Part shown: piece after piece, positions 25,205-33,878 of the stretch
Layout: every line of letters begins with the position of its first letter
How positions within the stretch are numbered: the stretch's first letter is position 1
Assembly: GCA_947453645.1 (NCBI GenBank)
Contig: CANGHG010000001.1
Coordinates: 1 to 45,341 of the forward strand
Reading direction: 5' to 3'
Source of the DNA: Comamonadaceae bacterium
GTDB lineage: Bacteria > Pseudomonadota > Gammaproteobacteria > Burkholderiales > Burkholderiaceae_C
DNA: 45,341 bases
Translations under genes and position numbers: made by a program
The notes under the pieces: model-generated
What the model was told of the DNA's origin: nothing
Database searches by the model: none
What the model saw: only the letters and a program-made list of their open reading frames with translations

Positions 25205-27229
25205 ATGGTCGCTTTCTTAGTTCGAACCAAGCTGGTGGTCTGGCTTTGCAGCAGTTTGGTTTTAGCAACCCAAGTTCACGCCGCCACGCCCACCCCCGAT
25301 AAAAATGATGCCGTGTTGCTGGACATGGCCAATGCCTTCAGTCACAACGATCGCAAAAAACTCAGCCAATTGCTGCCTCAAGCCCGTGGTCATGTGCTCG
25401 AACCTTGGGCCGCCTATTGGGAACTGAGGGCGCGCCTGGGGGACGCCTCGGACTTGGAGGTGAAAGAATTTTTAAACCGTTTTGCTGGCAGCTACCAAGA
25501 AGACCGATTACGCAATGACTGGCTCCTGGTCTTGGGTCAGCGGCAAGAATGGGTTCAGTTTGAGCGCGAATTTGCTCAATACCGCATGCGCGACGACAAG
25601 GAAGTCGAGTGCTATGCCGCTTGGCTTGAAAGCAGTCAGAAAAAATTCGTTGGCACGGCAGCACAAGAAGAGTTCATTCGCAAAACCTGGTTGTTGCAGC
25701 GACAAGCTGACGACGGCTGCACATTTGCAGTGGAGCAGTTGCTGTTGGCCAAACGCGTCCCCGCCTCCGATGTTTGGCGCAAGGCACGCTTGATGGTGGA
25801 GTTCAACCGCAAACAGGCTGCCCGAGACGCATTGCGCATGGTTTCTGGCCACAGCATGAGTGTCTTGGATGAAGTCATGAGCAGCCCACCGCGTTTTTTG
25901 GTCTTGCGCGGTCCCTCCTTGGGCAAGGAGTCTTCCGAATGGATGACCTTGGCATTGGTCAAAATGGCTTCCAATGACTATGAGGTGGCCATCAAGCAGT
26001 TGAACGGCAAAGCAGGCCAAGCGCTCAATGGCGAACAAAAGCAATGGCTTTGGGGTGTGATTGGTCGTCAGTCGGCCATGAAACTCGATAACAACGCCTT
26101 GTCTTATTTCGCGCAAGCCGGCAATGGCACAGGTTTGACCGATGAAATGCTGGGCTGGAAAGCACGTGCTGCATTACGAGCCGACGACAAGCCGCGTTGG
26201 TCCATCGTCGAGTCGGCCATCGAGGCCATGAGCCCTGCTGCTCAAAAAGAACCTGTTTGGTTGTACTGGCATGCACGAGCGGCTTTAGCCCGCACCACGC
26301 CCACAGCCAGCAGCACCTCACAAGCATTGGCTGCCTTGCAAAGCATTGCAGGGCATCAAGGTTTTTACGAGCAATTGGCCGAGGAGGAATTGGGTCGAAA
26401 AATTGTCGCTCCTGCTCGCCCTGCACCGCCCACGCCACAAGACATGAATCTCGTCAAAAGCAACCCCATCTTGCAAAGGGCGGTTTACGCCATTCGCATT
26501 GGTTTGCGGCCAGACGGTGTGCGCGAATGGAATTACGGCACAGGCTTGGTCGACAGTCAAGGCAACAAAGGTCGCATGAACGACCGAGAAAAACTCGCAG
26601 CGGCCCAATGGGCCTGCGACCTTGAAATTTGGGATCGTTGTATCAACACCAGTGAACGTACTGCACAAGCCGATGTGTTTCACCGCTTCCCCACGCCTTA
26701 CAAATCGGAGGTTCTGGAAAAAACCAAAGACATCAAGCTCGATCCAGCCTTTGTTTATGGTTTGATTCGACAAGAAAGCCGATTCATCACGGATGCAAGA
26801 TCGAGTGTGGGCGCATCTGGTTTGATGCAAATCATGCCGGTCACCGCCAAATGGACTGCCAAAAAACTGGGGCTCAAAGGTTTTCAAGTGGACCAACTCA
26901 ACCAACGCGACACCAACATCGCCATCGGCACGGGTTATTTGAAATTGGTGCTCGACAACTTTCAAGGCTCCATGGCCATGGCAGCGGCGGCCTACAACGC
27001 TGGCCCCAGTCGTCCTCGCAAATGGCGCAACGGCCCCATGCTCGAAGGTGCCATTTGGGCCGAGTGCGTGCCTTTCAGTGAAACACGCGACTATGTGAAA
27101 AAAGTCTTGTCCAACACCACCATGTATGCCGCTGTATTGACAGGAGAGCCTCAATCCTTGAAAGCGCGACTGGGCAAAATTGGCCCACGCGACAGCGAAG
27201 CTCCTCCTGAAGACACCGAGTTGCCTTAA
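25205..27229 (+). CDS. Soluble lytic murein transglycosylase (Slt70-like)
   Basis: Periplasmic muramidase-like enzyme that cleaves MurNAc-GlcNAc bonds leaving 1,6-anhydro-MurNAc. The 674 residues start with a signal peptide (MVAFLVRTKLVVWLCSSLVL, cleavage near VHA). A long helical superhelix rich in tryptophan and alanine follows, and the C-terminal SLT domain has FVYGLIRQESRF with catalytic Glu524, GASGLMQIMPVTAKW and MAAAAYNAGPSRPRKW. This architecture is that of Slt70. The frame is open back to 25157, but ATG at 25205 gives a proper signal peptide. The product anhydro-MurNAc is the substrate of AnmK, encoded at 44043. The last four bases overlap the convergent ABC transporter gene. Confidence 0.92.
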   Translation: MVAFLVRTKLVVWLCSSLVLATQVHAATPTPDKNDAVLLDMANAFSHNDRKKLSQLLPQARGHVLEPWAAYWELRARLGDASDLEVKEFLNRFAGSYQEDRLRNDWLLVLGQRQEWVQFEREFAQYRMRDDKEVECYAAWLESSQKKFVGTAAQEEFIRKTWLLQRQADDGCTFAVEQLLLAKRVPASDVWRKARLMVEFNRKQAARDALRMVSGHSMSVLDEVMSSPPRFLVLRGPSLGKESSEWMTLALVKMASNDYEVAIKQLNGKAGQALNGEQKQWLWGVIGRQSAMKLDNNALSYFAQAGNGTGLTDEMLGWKARAALRADDKPRWSIVESAIEAMSPAAQKEPVWLYWHARAALARTTPTASSTSQALAALQSIAGHQGFYEQLAEEELGRKIVAPARPAPPTPQDMNLVKSNPILQRAVYAIRIGLRPDGVREWNYGTGLVDSQGNKGRMNDREKLAAAQWACDLEIWDRCINTSERTAQADVFHRFPTPYKSEVLEKTKDIKLDPAFVYGLIRQESRFITDARSSVGASGLMQIMPVTAKWTAKKLGLKGFQVDQLNQRDTNIAIGTGYLKLVLDNFQGSMAMAAAAYNAGPSRPRKWRNGPMLEGAIWAECVPFSETRDYVKKVLSNTTMYAAVLTGEPQSLKARLGKIGPRDSEAPPEDTELP

Positions 27230-29049
27230 CTCGTTTCTTCTTGGCTTTGCTGCAAAGACCACATATGGGCGTATCGCCCTTGGGCTGCCAACAATTCCAC
27301 ATGCGTGCCACGCTCAATGACATGCCCAGCATCGAGCACCACGATTTCATGCGCATCCACCACGGTGGACAAACGATGAGCAATGACCAAGGTGGTTTTG
27401 TTGTGGGCCGCATCGCGCAATTCGGCTTGAATCGCGCGCTCGTTGCTGCTGTCCAAAGCGGAGGTGGCTTCATCAAAAATCAAAATTGGCGGGTTCTTCA
27501 ACAAGGTTCGGGCAATGGCCACGCGCTGCTTTTCACCGCCTGAGAGCTTCAAACCACGCTCACCCACCATGGTCTCGTAGCCTTGTGGTGTTGAAGTGAT
27601 GAAATCGTGGATGCGAGCCGCACGTGCGGCTTCTTCCACTTGGGCATGACTGGCACTGGTTTGACCATAAGCGATGTTGTAGTACACCGTGTCATTGAAC
27701 AGCACCGTGTCTTGCGGCACGATGCCAATGGCTTGGCGCACACTGTCTTGGGTGAGTTGACGAATCTCTTGGCCATCAATGCGAATCGCACCTTGTTGCA
27801 CGTCATAAAAACGGAACAACAAGCGCGCCAAGGTGGATTTGCCCGAGCCCGATGGACCGACCACGGCCACGGTCTTGCCAGCTGGGATGGTGAGGCTGAT
27901 GCCATGCAAGATTGGTCTGTCTGCTTCATATGCAAAATGCACATTCTCAAACCGCACCTCGGGCGGCTGCGCCAAACGAAGTGGCAACGCGTCTTGCGTG
28001 TCCGCTACCTCACGCTGTTTTTCAAGCAACTGGAACATGCGCTCCAAGTCAGTCAGGCTTTGTTTGATTTCGCGGTAAATCACGCCCAAGAAATTCAAAG
28101 GGATGTAGAGTTGAATCATGAAAGCGTTGATCATGACCAAGTCGCCCAAGGTCATGTGTCCTTCCACCACACCTTGCGTGGCCCTGTAGAGCATGGCTAC
28201 CAGGGCAATGGCAATGATGACCTGCTGCCCGATGTTGAGTGCACTCAGGGAGTTTTGTGCCTTGATCCGCGCTTTGCGCAACTTGTCTAAATTTTCGTCA
28301 TACCGCTTGGCTTCAAAGGCCTCATTGCCAAAATATTTCACCGTTTCGTAATTGAGCAATGAATCAATGGCTCGGGTGTGGGCATTGGAGTCGAATTCGT
28401 TGACTTGCTTTCTGAACTTGGTTCGCCACTCGGTGACGGTTACCGTGAAATAAATATAGGTGCCCAGTGCAATCAAGGTGATGATGGCGTACCACTTGTC
28501 AAACTTCACACCCAAGATGCTCAACACCAAGACAACTTCAATCAGGGTGGGCACGATGCTGTAGAGAGAATAGGCAATCAAGGACTCAATGCCGCGCACA
28601 CCACGCTCAATGTCGCGACTCATGCCACCGGTTTGTCGCTCCAAGTGAAACCGCAAACTCAAACGGTGCAAATGCTCAAAGGTTTGCAAGGCAATGCGGC
28701 GAGCAGCACCTTGCGTGGCTTCGGCAAAAACCAACTCACGAAGCTCAGTGAATGCCGATACCGACAAGCGCAACAAACCATATGCAACAAGCAAGGCCAA
28801 AGGCACCACCAATATGGCTTGCTCTACCGAGGCTTGCGGCGTCATGCTGTCGATCAATTCTTTGAGCAACAGTGGCACACCCACATTGGCCAGTTTGGCG
28901 CCCACCATGAAAGACAGAGCCGCCACGACCCGCCATTTGTATTCCCACAAGTAGGGGAACAAGCGCTTGAGCGTGTGCCAATCTGTATCCCCAGGGGCCG
29001 CAACAGTCTGCGTTGGAATTCGGGGGTAACTTGAGCCAGGACGATGCAT
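27226..29049 (-). CDS. Atm1-type ABC exporter (fused permease and ATPase)
   Basis: Half-size ABC exporter of 607 residues acting as a homodimer in the inner membrane. Six membrane helices occupy about residues 40-320. Residues about 226-243 (TRAIDSLLNYETVKYFGN) are the characteristic Atm1/HMT1 segment, pointing to export of glutathione-type or metal-thiol conjugates rather than lipid A. The ATPase has Walker A GPSGSGKST at 398-406, the signature LSGGEKQRVAIARTLL, Walker B ILIFDEATSALD and the H-loop IAHRLST. It is convergent with slt (four-base overlap) and divergent from the thioesterase gene with a 35-base gap. The substrate is inferred from family only. Confidence 0.92.
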   Translation of the reverse strand: MHRPGSSYPRIPTQTVAAPGDTDWHTLKRLFPYLWEYKWRVVAALSFMVGAKLANVGVPLLLKELIDSMTPQASVEQAILVVPLALLVAYGLLRLSVSAFTELRELVFAEATQGAARRIALQTFEHLHRLSLRFHLERQTGGMSRDIERGVRGIESLIAYSLYSIVPTLIEVVLVLSILGVKFDKWYAIITLIALGTYIYFTVTVTEWRTKFRKQVNEFDSNAHTRAIDSLLNYETVKYFGNEAFEAKRYDENLDKLRKARIKAQNSLSALNIGQQVIIAIALVAMLYRATQGVVEGHMTLGDLVMINAFMIQLYIPLNFLGVIYREIKQSLTDLERMFQLLEKQREVADTQDALPLRLAQPPEVRFENVHFAYEADRPILHGISLTIPAGKTVAVVGPSGSGKSTLARLLFRFYDVQQGAIRIDGQEIRQLTQDSVRQAIGIVPQDTVLFNDTVYYNIAYGQTSASHAQVEEAARAARIHDFITSTPQGYETMVGERGLKLSGGEKQRVAIARTLLKNPPILIFDEATSALDSSNERAIQAELRDAAHNKTTLVIAHRLSTVVDAHEIVVLDAGHVIERGTHVELLAAQGRYAHMWSLQQSQEETS

Positions 29050-29084
29050 GAAGGACGATAATCAAAATTTCAACAACACCGATT

Positions 29085-29513
29085 GTGCCTGTGACACACA
29101 CCACCGACTCCAGAACCACCACAACCACCCTGCCGCAAGATGCGGAATTGGTGCTCAAAGTGATTCCCATGCCTGCGGACTGCAATGCCAACGGGGATAT
29201 TTTTGGCGGCTGGGTCATGGCCCAAGTGGACTTGGCAGGTGCCGTTTTGCCAGCTCGTTATGTCAACGGCCGCATTGCCACGGTGGCCGTGAATGAATTT
29301 GTGTTCAAACAACCGGTGAAGGTGGGCGACATCCTGAGTTTTTTCAGCCGCATCGCACGCATTGGCAACACCTCCATCACGGTCACGGTGGAAGTGTTTG
29401 CCGAACGCATCAGCATGCAAGGTACTTATTTGAAAGTAACCCAGGCCAATGTCACCTATGTGGCCATCGACGACAAAGGCAAACCGCGCAGCATTCAGCG
29501 TAAAGATGCTTGA
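29085..29513 (+). CDS. YciA-like acyl-CoA thioesterase
   Basis: Hot-dog-fold acyl-CoA thioesterase of 142 residues. The family segment NANGDIFGGWVMAQVDLAGAV carries the Asn and Asp typical of the YciA/BFIT group, followed by NEFVFKQPVKVGDILSFFSRI and GNTSITVTVEVFAER. The start is a GTG at 29085 (MPVTHTTDS); a GTG two codons later is an equal alternative, and neither has a strong ribosome site. The N-terminal 15 residues are threonine-rich and probably disordered. YciA hydrolyses a wide range of acyl-CoAs. Its last 19 bases overlap the end of the convergent LysR gene. Confidence 0.9.
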   Translation: MPVTHTTDSRTTTTTLPQDAELVLKVIPMPADCNANGDIFGGWVMAQVDLAGAVLPARYVNGRIATVAVNEFVFKQPVKVGDILSFFSRIARIGNTSITVTVEVFAERISMQGTYLKVTQANVTYVAIDDKGKPRSIQRKDA

Positions 29514-30388
29514 TATTGCTTGACTTGAATGCTCAGCCAGTCTCTGAACACACGCAGCGATGGATGAGGCTGACTACGGTGCGGCCACACCAGGTAGTAA
29601 GACGAATGATGCACAGGCTCCGCCGAACTCAAGCACTTCAATTCCCCACTTTGTAATAAATCATGTGCAATTGAGCGGCGAGTCAATGCCACGCCCATGC
29701 CACGCCTGGTGGCTTCAATCAAATGGGTAGAGTCGGTGAATTGCATCACGGTGGTGGCAGGGTCTTCATCTGTTCCCGCCTGGGTGAGCCATGTAGCCCA
29801 ACTTTCACCCGCATGCAGCCAGGGAAATTTCCAAAGCGACTTGATATTTTTGAATGAGGTGTTGGCAACCAAGTCAGGGGAAGCCACTACCACCAAGCTG
29901 TCACCCATCAAGCGCTCGGTTTGTAAATTGGGCCACTGGCCGTGACCAAAACGCAAAGCCGCATCAATGCGTGTTTTGTCAAACGCCATGAATTGCATGC
30001 CTGCATGCAATTGCAAATGAAGATCGGGATGTCGATCACGAAAGTCATTCAAACGCGGCAACAACCAATACATGGCAAACGAAGGCAGCACGGTCAACGA
30101 CAGCGATTTGTCATTCACGGGTTCGCGCAGTTGGCTGGTGGCTTGCCCCAATTCATCCAGGATCTGTCGCACTTGATACGCATAAGTGCGCCCCGCATCG
30201 GTGAGCGTCATTGAGCGTGCTTGGCGGTGGAACAAGGGCACACCCACCAAATCTTCCAGACTTTTGATTTGATGGCTGATGGCACCGTGGGTCAGGTTCA
30301 ACTCCTTGGCCACGGCCGTGACACGCTCTAGACGCGCCAAAGCCTCAAAGGCCCTCAGGGCGCTGAATGGGGGGATGCGTGTACTCAT
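29495..30388 (-). CDS. GcvA-like LysR-family transcriptional regulator
   Basis: LTTR of 297 residues. The helix-turn-helix begins PPFSALRAFEALARLERVTAVA, then KELNLTHGAISHQIKSLEDLVG, VPLFHRQARSMTLTDAG, which is the style of the GcvA subfamily. The effector domain starts near residue 90 with LSLTVLPSFAMYWLLPRL. ATG at 30388 is chosen over 30424, since MSTRIPPFSALRAFE is the normal start of the family. The divergent neighbour is the NTF2-like gene at 30487; the 98-base gap has repeat structure and may hold the operator. Targets are unknown. Confidence 0.92.
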   Translation of the reverse strand: MSTRIPPFSALRAFEALARLERVTAVAKELNLTHGAISHQIKSLEDLVGVPLFHRQARSMTLTDAGRTYAYQVRQILDELGQATSQLREPVNDKSLSLTVLPSFAMYWLLPRLNDFRDRHPDLHLQLHAGMQFMAFDKTRIDAALRFGHGQWPNLQTERLMGDSLVVVASPDLVANTSFKNIKSLWKFPWLHAGESWATWLTQAGTDEDPATTVMQFTDSTHLIEATRRGMGVALTRRSIAHDLLQSGELKCLSSAEPVHHSSYYLVWPHRSQPHPSLRVFRDWLSIQVKQYQASLR

Positions 30389-30457
30389 GTGAGAAAAATT
30401 CACCAAGTCCTGAAATAAATACAACCAACAAATTCATGAAACTCGCATCAAATTCAT
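30389..30457. promoter_or_regulatory. Candidate regulator-binding region between lysR and the NTF2-like gene
   Basis: The gap holds an inverted repeat GTGA-N7-TCAC at 30389-30403 (its inner TGA...TCA also fits T-N11-A) directly behind the LysR start. It also holds two exact copies of CAAATTCAT at 30429-30437 and 30449-30457, spaced 20 bases, close to two helical turns. Both are plausible LysR contacts for auto- and divergent control. This is a by-eye pattern. Confidence 0.35.
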
Positions 30458-30486
30458 TTGTCTTTTCCAACTCTTGAAAGCTTCAA

Positions 30487-30858
30487 ATGATTCACGACGA
30501 AATTCGCGCCTTCCTCACCAACTACTTTGATGTCTTGCAAAACCAAAACATGGCTTTGTTTGACCGCGTGTTCCACCAAGACTGCGTGCTTTATTCCACC
30601 CAAGACGGACAAACTGTGGTCAGGCCATTTCAAGTCTATCGTGAGATGGTGCAAGGCCGGGCATCGCCCGAATCCGTGGGTGCACCACGCCAAGACCACA
30701 TCACCATGATCGATGTGCTATCAGATGAAATGGCTTTGGTCAAAGTTCAATTGCGCCTGTTTGACAACATCATGATGGACTACTTGAACATCAACAAAGT
30801 CAATGGCAAGTGGATCATCATGGCCAAGCACTTCACGCGCAAAGGTTCTGCTATTTGA
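30487..30858 (+). CDS. NTF2-like / putative lumazine-binding family protein
   Basis: Protein of 123 residues with the cone-shaped NTF2/SnoaL-like fold. It reads MIHDEIRAFLTNYFDVLQNQ, then LFDRVFHQDCVLYST, a variable loop, and KVQLRLFDNIMMDYLNINKVNG ending in KWIIMAKHFTRKG. This order (helix, FDRVFH, strand pairs, W-x-I-x-x-K) is typical of the lumazine-binding-2/DUF4440 neighbourhood. No signal peptide is present. Enzyme or binding role unknown. It is divergent from a LysR gene that may control it, and it overlaps the convergent enoyl-CoA isomerase-like gene by eight bases. Confidence 0.75.
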   Translation: MIHDEIRAFLTNYFDVLQNQNMALFDRVFHQDCVLYSTQDGQTVVRPFQVYREMVQGRASPESVGAPRQDHITMIDVLSDEMALVKVQLRLFDNIMMDYLNINKVNGKWIIMAKHFTRKGSAI

Positions 30859-31609
30859 AGACAGGCTTTCGCTTTTCCATGAAAGCACTGAACGCCTCAA
30901 TGGCCGCAGGTTCTTTGAGCATGCGGCCAAACGACTTACCCTCTGCTTGCATGCAAGCCAGAACAGCAGGTGTTTGGTTCGCTTTCATCAAGCGCTTGGT
31001 TTCCATCAAGGATGACAAAGGTTTGCTGGCTATTTTTTGAGCCTGTGCTTGGGCATAGGCATTGGCCTCGGTGGGTGGCAAGACCCGACTGACCAAGCCC
31101 ATCTCCAGCGCCTCATCAACCTGAAAAGGTTCACCCATCAACAAGGCTTCAGCAGCACGGTGGTAGCCCATGAGTTGCACCGCCAACAAACTGGAAGCCG
31201 CCTCTGGGCACAAGCCCAGGTTGACGAAGGGCATGGAAAAAGCAGCGTTGTCGCCCGCATACACCAAATCGCAATGAAACAACATGGTGGTGCCCACACC
31301 CACCGCTGGTCCACACACCGAGGCCAACAAGGGCTTGGGAAAGGTGGCAATGCCTCGCAGAAAACGGAAGACAGAAGACTCTTCGGAGGCAGGTGGTTGT
31401 TGCAAAAAATCGGCAATGTCATTGCCTGCGCTGAACACGGTTTCATGACCTTGCAGCAACACCACTTTCAAGCTGTCGTCTTGACCCGCCTCTTGCAAAG
31501 CCGTGGCCAAGGCCGCGTACATGTCAGCCGTGAGCGAATTTTTTTTATCCACCCGATTCAAGGTGAGGGTCAGGACTGACCCTTCTCGGTTTTGAAGAAC
31601 AGGTGTCAT
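30851..31609 (-). CDS. Crotonase-family protein, probable enoyl-CoA delta-isomerase rather than hydratase
   Basis: Crotonase-fold protein of 252 residues, last gene of a TetR-headed operon. Oxyanion-hole segments are FSAGNDIADF and SVCGPAVGVG. The two hydratase glutamates are absent: the GGGCE position is Thr108 and the QPE position is Phe128. Instead Glu136 occurs in LGLCPEAASS, the position used by ECI2/Eci1-type delta3-delta2 enoyl-CoA isomerases (known family pattern). It would thus move double bonds during breakdown of unsaturated acyl chains. ATG at 31609 overlaps the DUF2147 stop as ATGA. Neighbouring acyl-CoA dehydrogenase supports a beta-oxidation role; annotation pipelines would probably label it a hydratase. 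Confidence 0.85.
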   Translation of the reverse strand: MTPVLQNREGSVLTLTLNRVDKKNSLTADMYAALATALQEAGQDDSLKVVLLQGHETVFSAGNDIADFLQQPPASEESSVFRFLRGIATFPKPLLASVCGPAVGVGTTMLFHCDLVYAGDNAAFSMPFVNLGLCPEAASSLLAVQLMGYHRAAEALLMGEPFQVDEALEMGLVSRVLPPTEANAYAQAQAQKIASKPLSSLMETKRLMKANQTPAVLACMQAEGKSFGRMLKEPAAIEAFSAFMEKRKPVFK

Positions 31610-32052
31610 GGTTTTTCTGGTTGGACACGAAGCCAAACCTGGGTGCGGTAAAAGGGGCCAATGTAGCCACGAACTTGCATTTTCTTGCCGCCTTCGATGG
31701 GTTCCATTTCAACGGTGTACACCTTGCCATTGTTGGGATCCAAAATTTTCCCCCCGCCTGCCCACAAGTTCTTGTTACCTTCTTGCTTCAACCCTCTAAC
31801 AAATTCCATTCCAATGATGGGTTTGTCTTTTCGGTCGTCCTTGCACAAATCGCAGATGGTTTTGGCCTTGGGATCGTCTTGCAATCCACGGCCAATCACA
31901 CCAGTGAGTACACCATTGCTTTCTGTGATGGTCACCTCCCCTTTGGGTTTATGGGTTTCATCGTCAATCGTGTGCCAAGTTCCAACGGGCGTCATTTGCG
32001 CCCAAGTTGCTGCGGCCCAGAAACAGCTGAGGGCCAGAATAGCTTTCTTCAT
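31606..32052 (-). CDS. DUF2147 exported protein
   Basis: Secreted protein of about 148 residues: signal peptide MKKAILALSCFWAAATWAQ, then the DUF2147 pattern PVGTWHTIDDETHKPKGEVTI, GVLTGVIGRGL, a CDLC pair, and ILDPNNGKVYTVEM with MQVRGYIGPFYRTQVW at the end. The family is a lipocalin-like beta-barrel of unknown function common in proteobacteria. Two adjacent ATGs (32055 and 32052) compete; GGAG seven bases before 32052 favours the second. It sits between an acyl-CoA dehydrogenase (20 bases upstream) and the isomerase-like gene (ATGA overlap). DUF2147 genes recur in fatty-acid operons of Burkholderiales as I recall. Confidence 0.85.
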   Translation of the reverse strand: MKKAILALSCFWAAATWAQMTPVGTWHTIDDETHKPKGEVTITESNGVLTGVIGRGLQDDPKAKTICDLCKDDRKDKPIIGMEFVRGLKQEGNKNLWAGGGKILDPNNGKVYTVEMEPIEGGKKMQVRGYIGPFYRTQVWLRVQPEKP

Positions 32053-32072
32053 CATGTGACTCCAGTCATGGT

Positions 32073-33869
32073 TCAAGCAAACACATCGTCGGTGTCCATC
32101 AACACCTCACTACCCGCACGGGCAAACTGCATCAGCGACGCAGTTTCGGGGAACAACTTGGCAAAGTAAAACCGCGCTGTTTGCAATTTTGACTTGTAAA
32201 ACGGATCTTTGCTGCCCTGCTCTATTTGCTTCAAAGCCACTTGAGCCATGCGTGCCCAGAAGTAGCCAAACACCAAATGCCCTGCCACTCGCAAATAGTC
32301 CACAGCCGCGGCGCCCACTTCATCGGCATTGCCGAGTGCTTTCATGCCAATTTCACCCGTGAACTGCGTCATTTGTTGTCCCAACTTGGCCAGCGGTTGG
32401 ATGAAGGGTGCCATTTCTTCGTGATCTGATTCAGCAGCCACCAAGTCAGCAATGAGCTTACCGAATTTCTTCAAGGTAGCACCTTGATTGCCCAAGACCT
32501 TGCGACCGAGCAAGTCCAGACTTTGAATGGTGTTGGTGCCTTCATAAATCATGTTGATTCGGGCATCGCGCACATACTGCTCCATGCCCCATTCGCTGAT
32601 GTAGCCGTGGCCTCCAAAGACTTGCAAGCAAGATGAGGTAGCGGTCCAAGCGTTGTCGGTGATGAATGCTTTCACGATGGGCGTGAGCAAGGCCACCATT
32701 TCTGCTGCATCTTTGCGCACCTGCTCATCGGGATGGTTCAACTCTTGGTCAATCAGCAAAGCGCAATACAAACTCAAGGCACGACCACCCTCGGCATAAG
32801 CTTTGGCTGTCAAGAGCATTTTGCGTACATCGGGATGCACCAAGATGCTGTCTGCTGCTTTCTCAGGGCTTTTCACGCCCGACAAACTGCGCGACTGAAT
32901 ACGGTCCTTGGCATAGGCCAAGGCATTTTGATAGGCCACCTCGGTCAAACCCAAAGATTGCATGCCCACGCCGATTCGGGCTGCGTTCATCATCACGAAC
33001 ATGGCAGCCAAGCCCTTGTTGGGCTGACCCACCAAGGTGCCGACAGCATCTTCCAACACCATTTGACAAGTGGCATTGCCATGAATACCCATCTTGTGTT
33101 CCAAGCCGCCGCAGTGAATGCCGTTGCGCGCGCCCAAACTGCCATCCGCATGGACCAGGAATTTGGGCACCACAAACAAGCTGATGCCTTTGCTACCAGC
33201 AGGTGCATCGGGCAAACGTGCCAAGACCAAATGAACAATGTTGCTCACCAAATCATGCTCACCTGCACTGATGAAAATCTTGTTGCCTGTGAGCTTGTAG
33301 CTGCCATCGGCCTGTGGTTCGGCTTTGGTGCGCAACAACCCCAAGTCGGTGCCGCAATGCGCCTCGGTCAAACACATGGTGCCGGTCCACTCGCCACTGG
33401 TGATTTTGGGCAAGTACATGCGCTTTTGTTCTTCTGAACCATGTGCATGCAAACATTCGTAAGCGCCGTGTGTCAGGCCGGGGTACATGGTCCAGGCTTG
33501 GTTGGCGCTGTTGAGCATTTCGTAAAAACATTGATTCACGACGATGGGCAAACCTTGACCACCATAAGCCGGGTCACAACTCAAAGCTGTCCAGCCGCCT
33601 TGGGCAAATTGCTGGAATGCTTGCTTGAACCCATCGGGCGTTTTCACTTCGTGGTTGGTGGGGTTGAGTTGACAACCCTGTTGGTCACCGATTCGGTTCA
33701 GGGGGAACAACACTTCAGACGCGAACTTGCCGCCTTCTTCCAACACAGCATTGACGGTATCGGCATCGATGTCCGCGTGGGCCGGCAAGGTTTTCAAAAC
33801 GTCAGGCACATGCAAAACTTCATTCATCACGAATTGCATGTCTCGCAATGGTGGGGTGTATTGAGGCAT
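32073..33869 (-). CDS. Long-form acyl-CoA dehydrogenase with C-terminal extension
   Basis: FAD-dependent acyl-CoA dehydrogenase of 598 residues, first step of beta-oxidation. The N-terminus PPLRDMQFVMNEVLHV is the extra N-domain of this subfamily. Central motifs are MCLTEAHCGTDLGLLRTKA, ITGNKIFISAGEHD-like sequence, and LGARNGIHCGGLEHKMGIHG. The catalytic region MIYEGTNTIQSLDLLGRKV has the conserved YEG glutamate. A further helical C-terminal domain of about 130 residues follows, as in AidB/FadE-like long forms. It starts 9 bases after the TetR gene stop and leads into DUF2147 and the isomerase-like gene, so the regulator probably controls this enzyme. The separate fadA/fadB homologues often found in such operons are missing. 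Confidence 0.94.
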   Translation of the reverse strand: MPQYTPPLRDMQFVMNEVLHVPDVLKTLPAHADIDADTVNAVLEEGGKFASEVLFPLNRIGDQQGCQLNPTNHEVKTPDGFKQAFQQFAQGGWTALSCDPAYGGQGLPIVVNQCFYEMLNSANQAWTMYPGLTHGAYECLHAHGSEEQKRMYLPKITSGEWTGTMCLTEAHCGTDLGLLRTKAEPQADGSYKLTGNKIFISAGEHDLVSNIVHLVLARLPDAPAGSKGISLFVVPKFLVHADGSLGARNGIHCGGLEHKMGIHGNATCQMVLEDAVGTLVGQPNKGLAAMFVMMNAARIGVGMQSLGLTEVAYQNALAYAKDRIQSRSLSGVKSPEKAADSILVHPDVRKMLLTAKAYAEGGRALSLYCALLIDQELNHPDEQVRKDAAEMVALLTPIVKAFITDNAWTATSSCLQVFGGHGYISEWGMEQYVRDARINMIYEGTNTIQSLDLLGRKVLGNQGATLKKFGKLIADLVAAESDHEEMAPFIQPLAKLGQQMTQFTGEIGMKALGNADEVGAAAVDYLRVAGHLVFGYFWARMAQVALKQIEQGSKDPFYKSKLQTARFYFAKLFPETASLMQFARAGSEVLMDTDDVFA

Positions 33870-33878
33870 TTTGATTTC

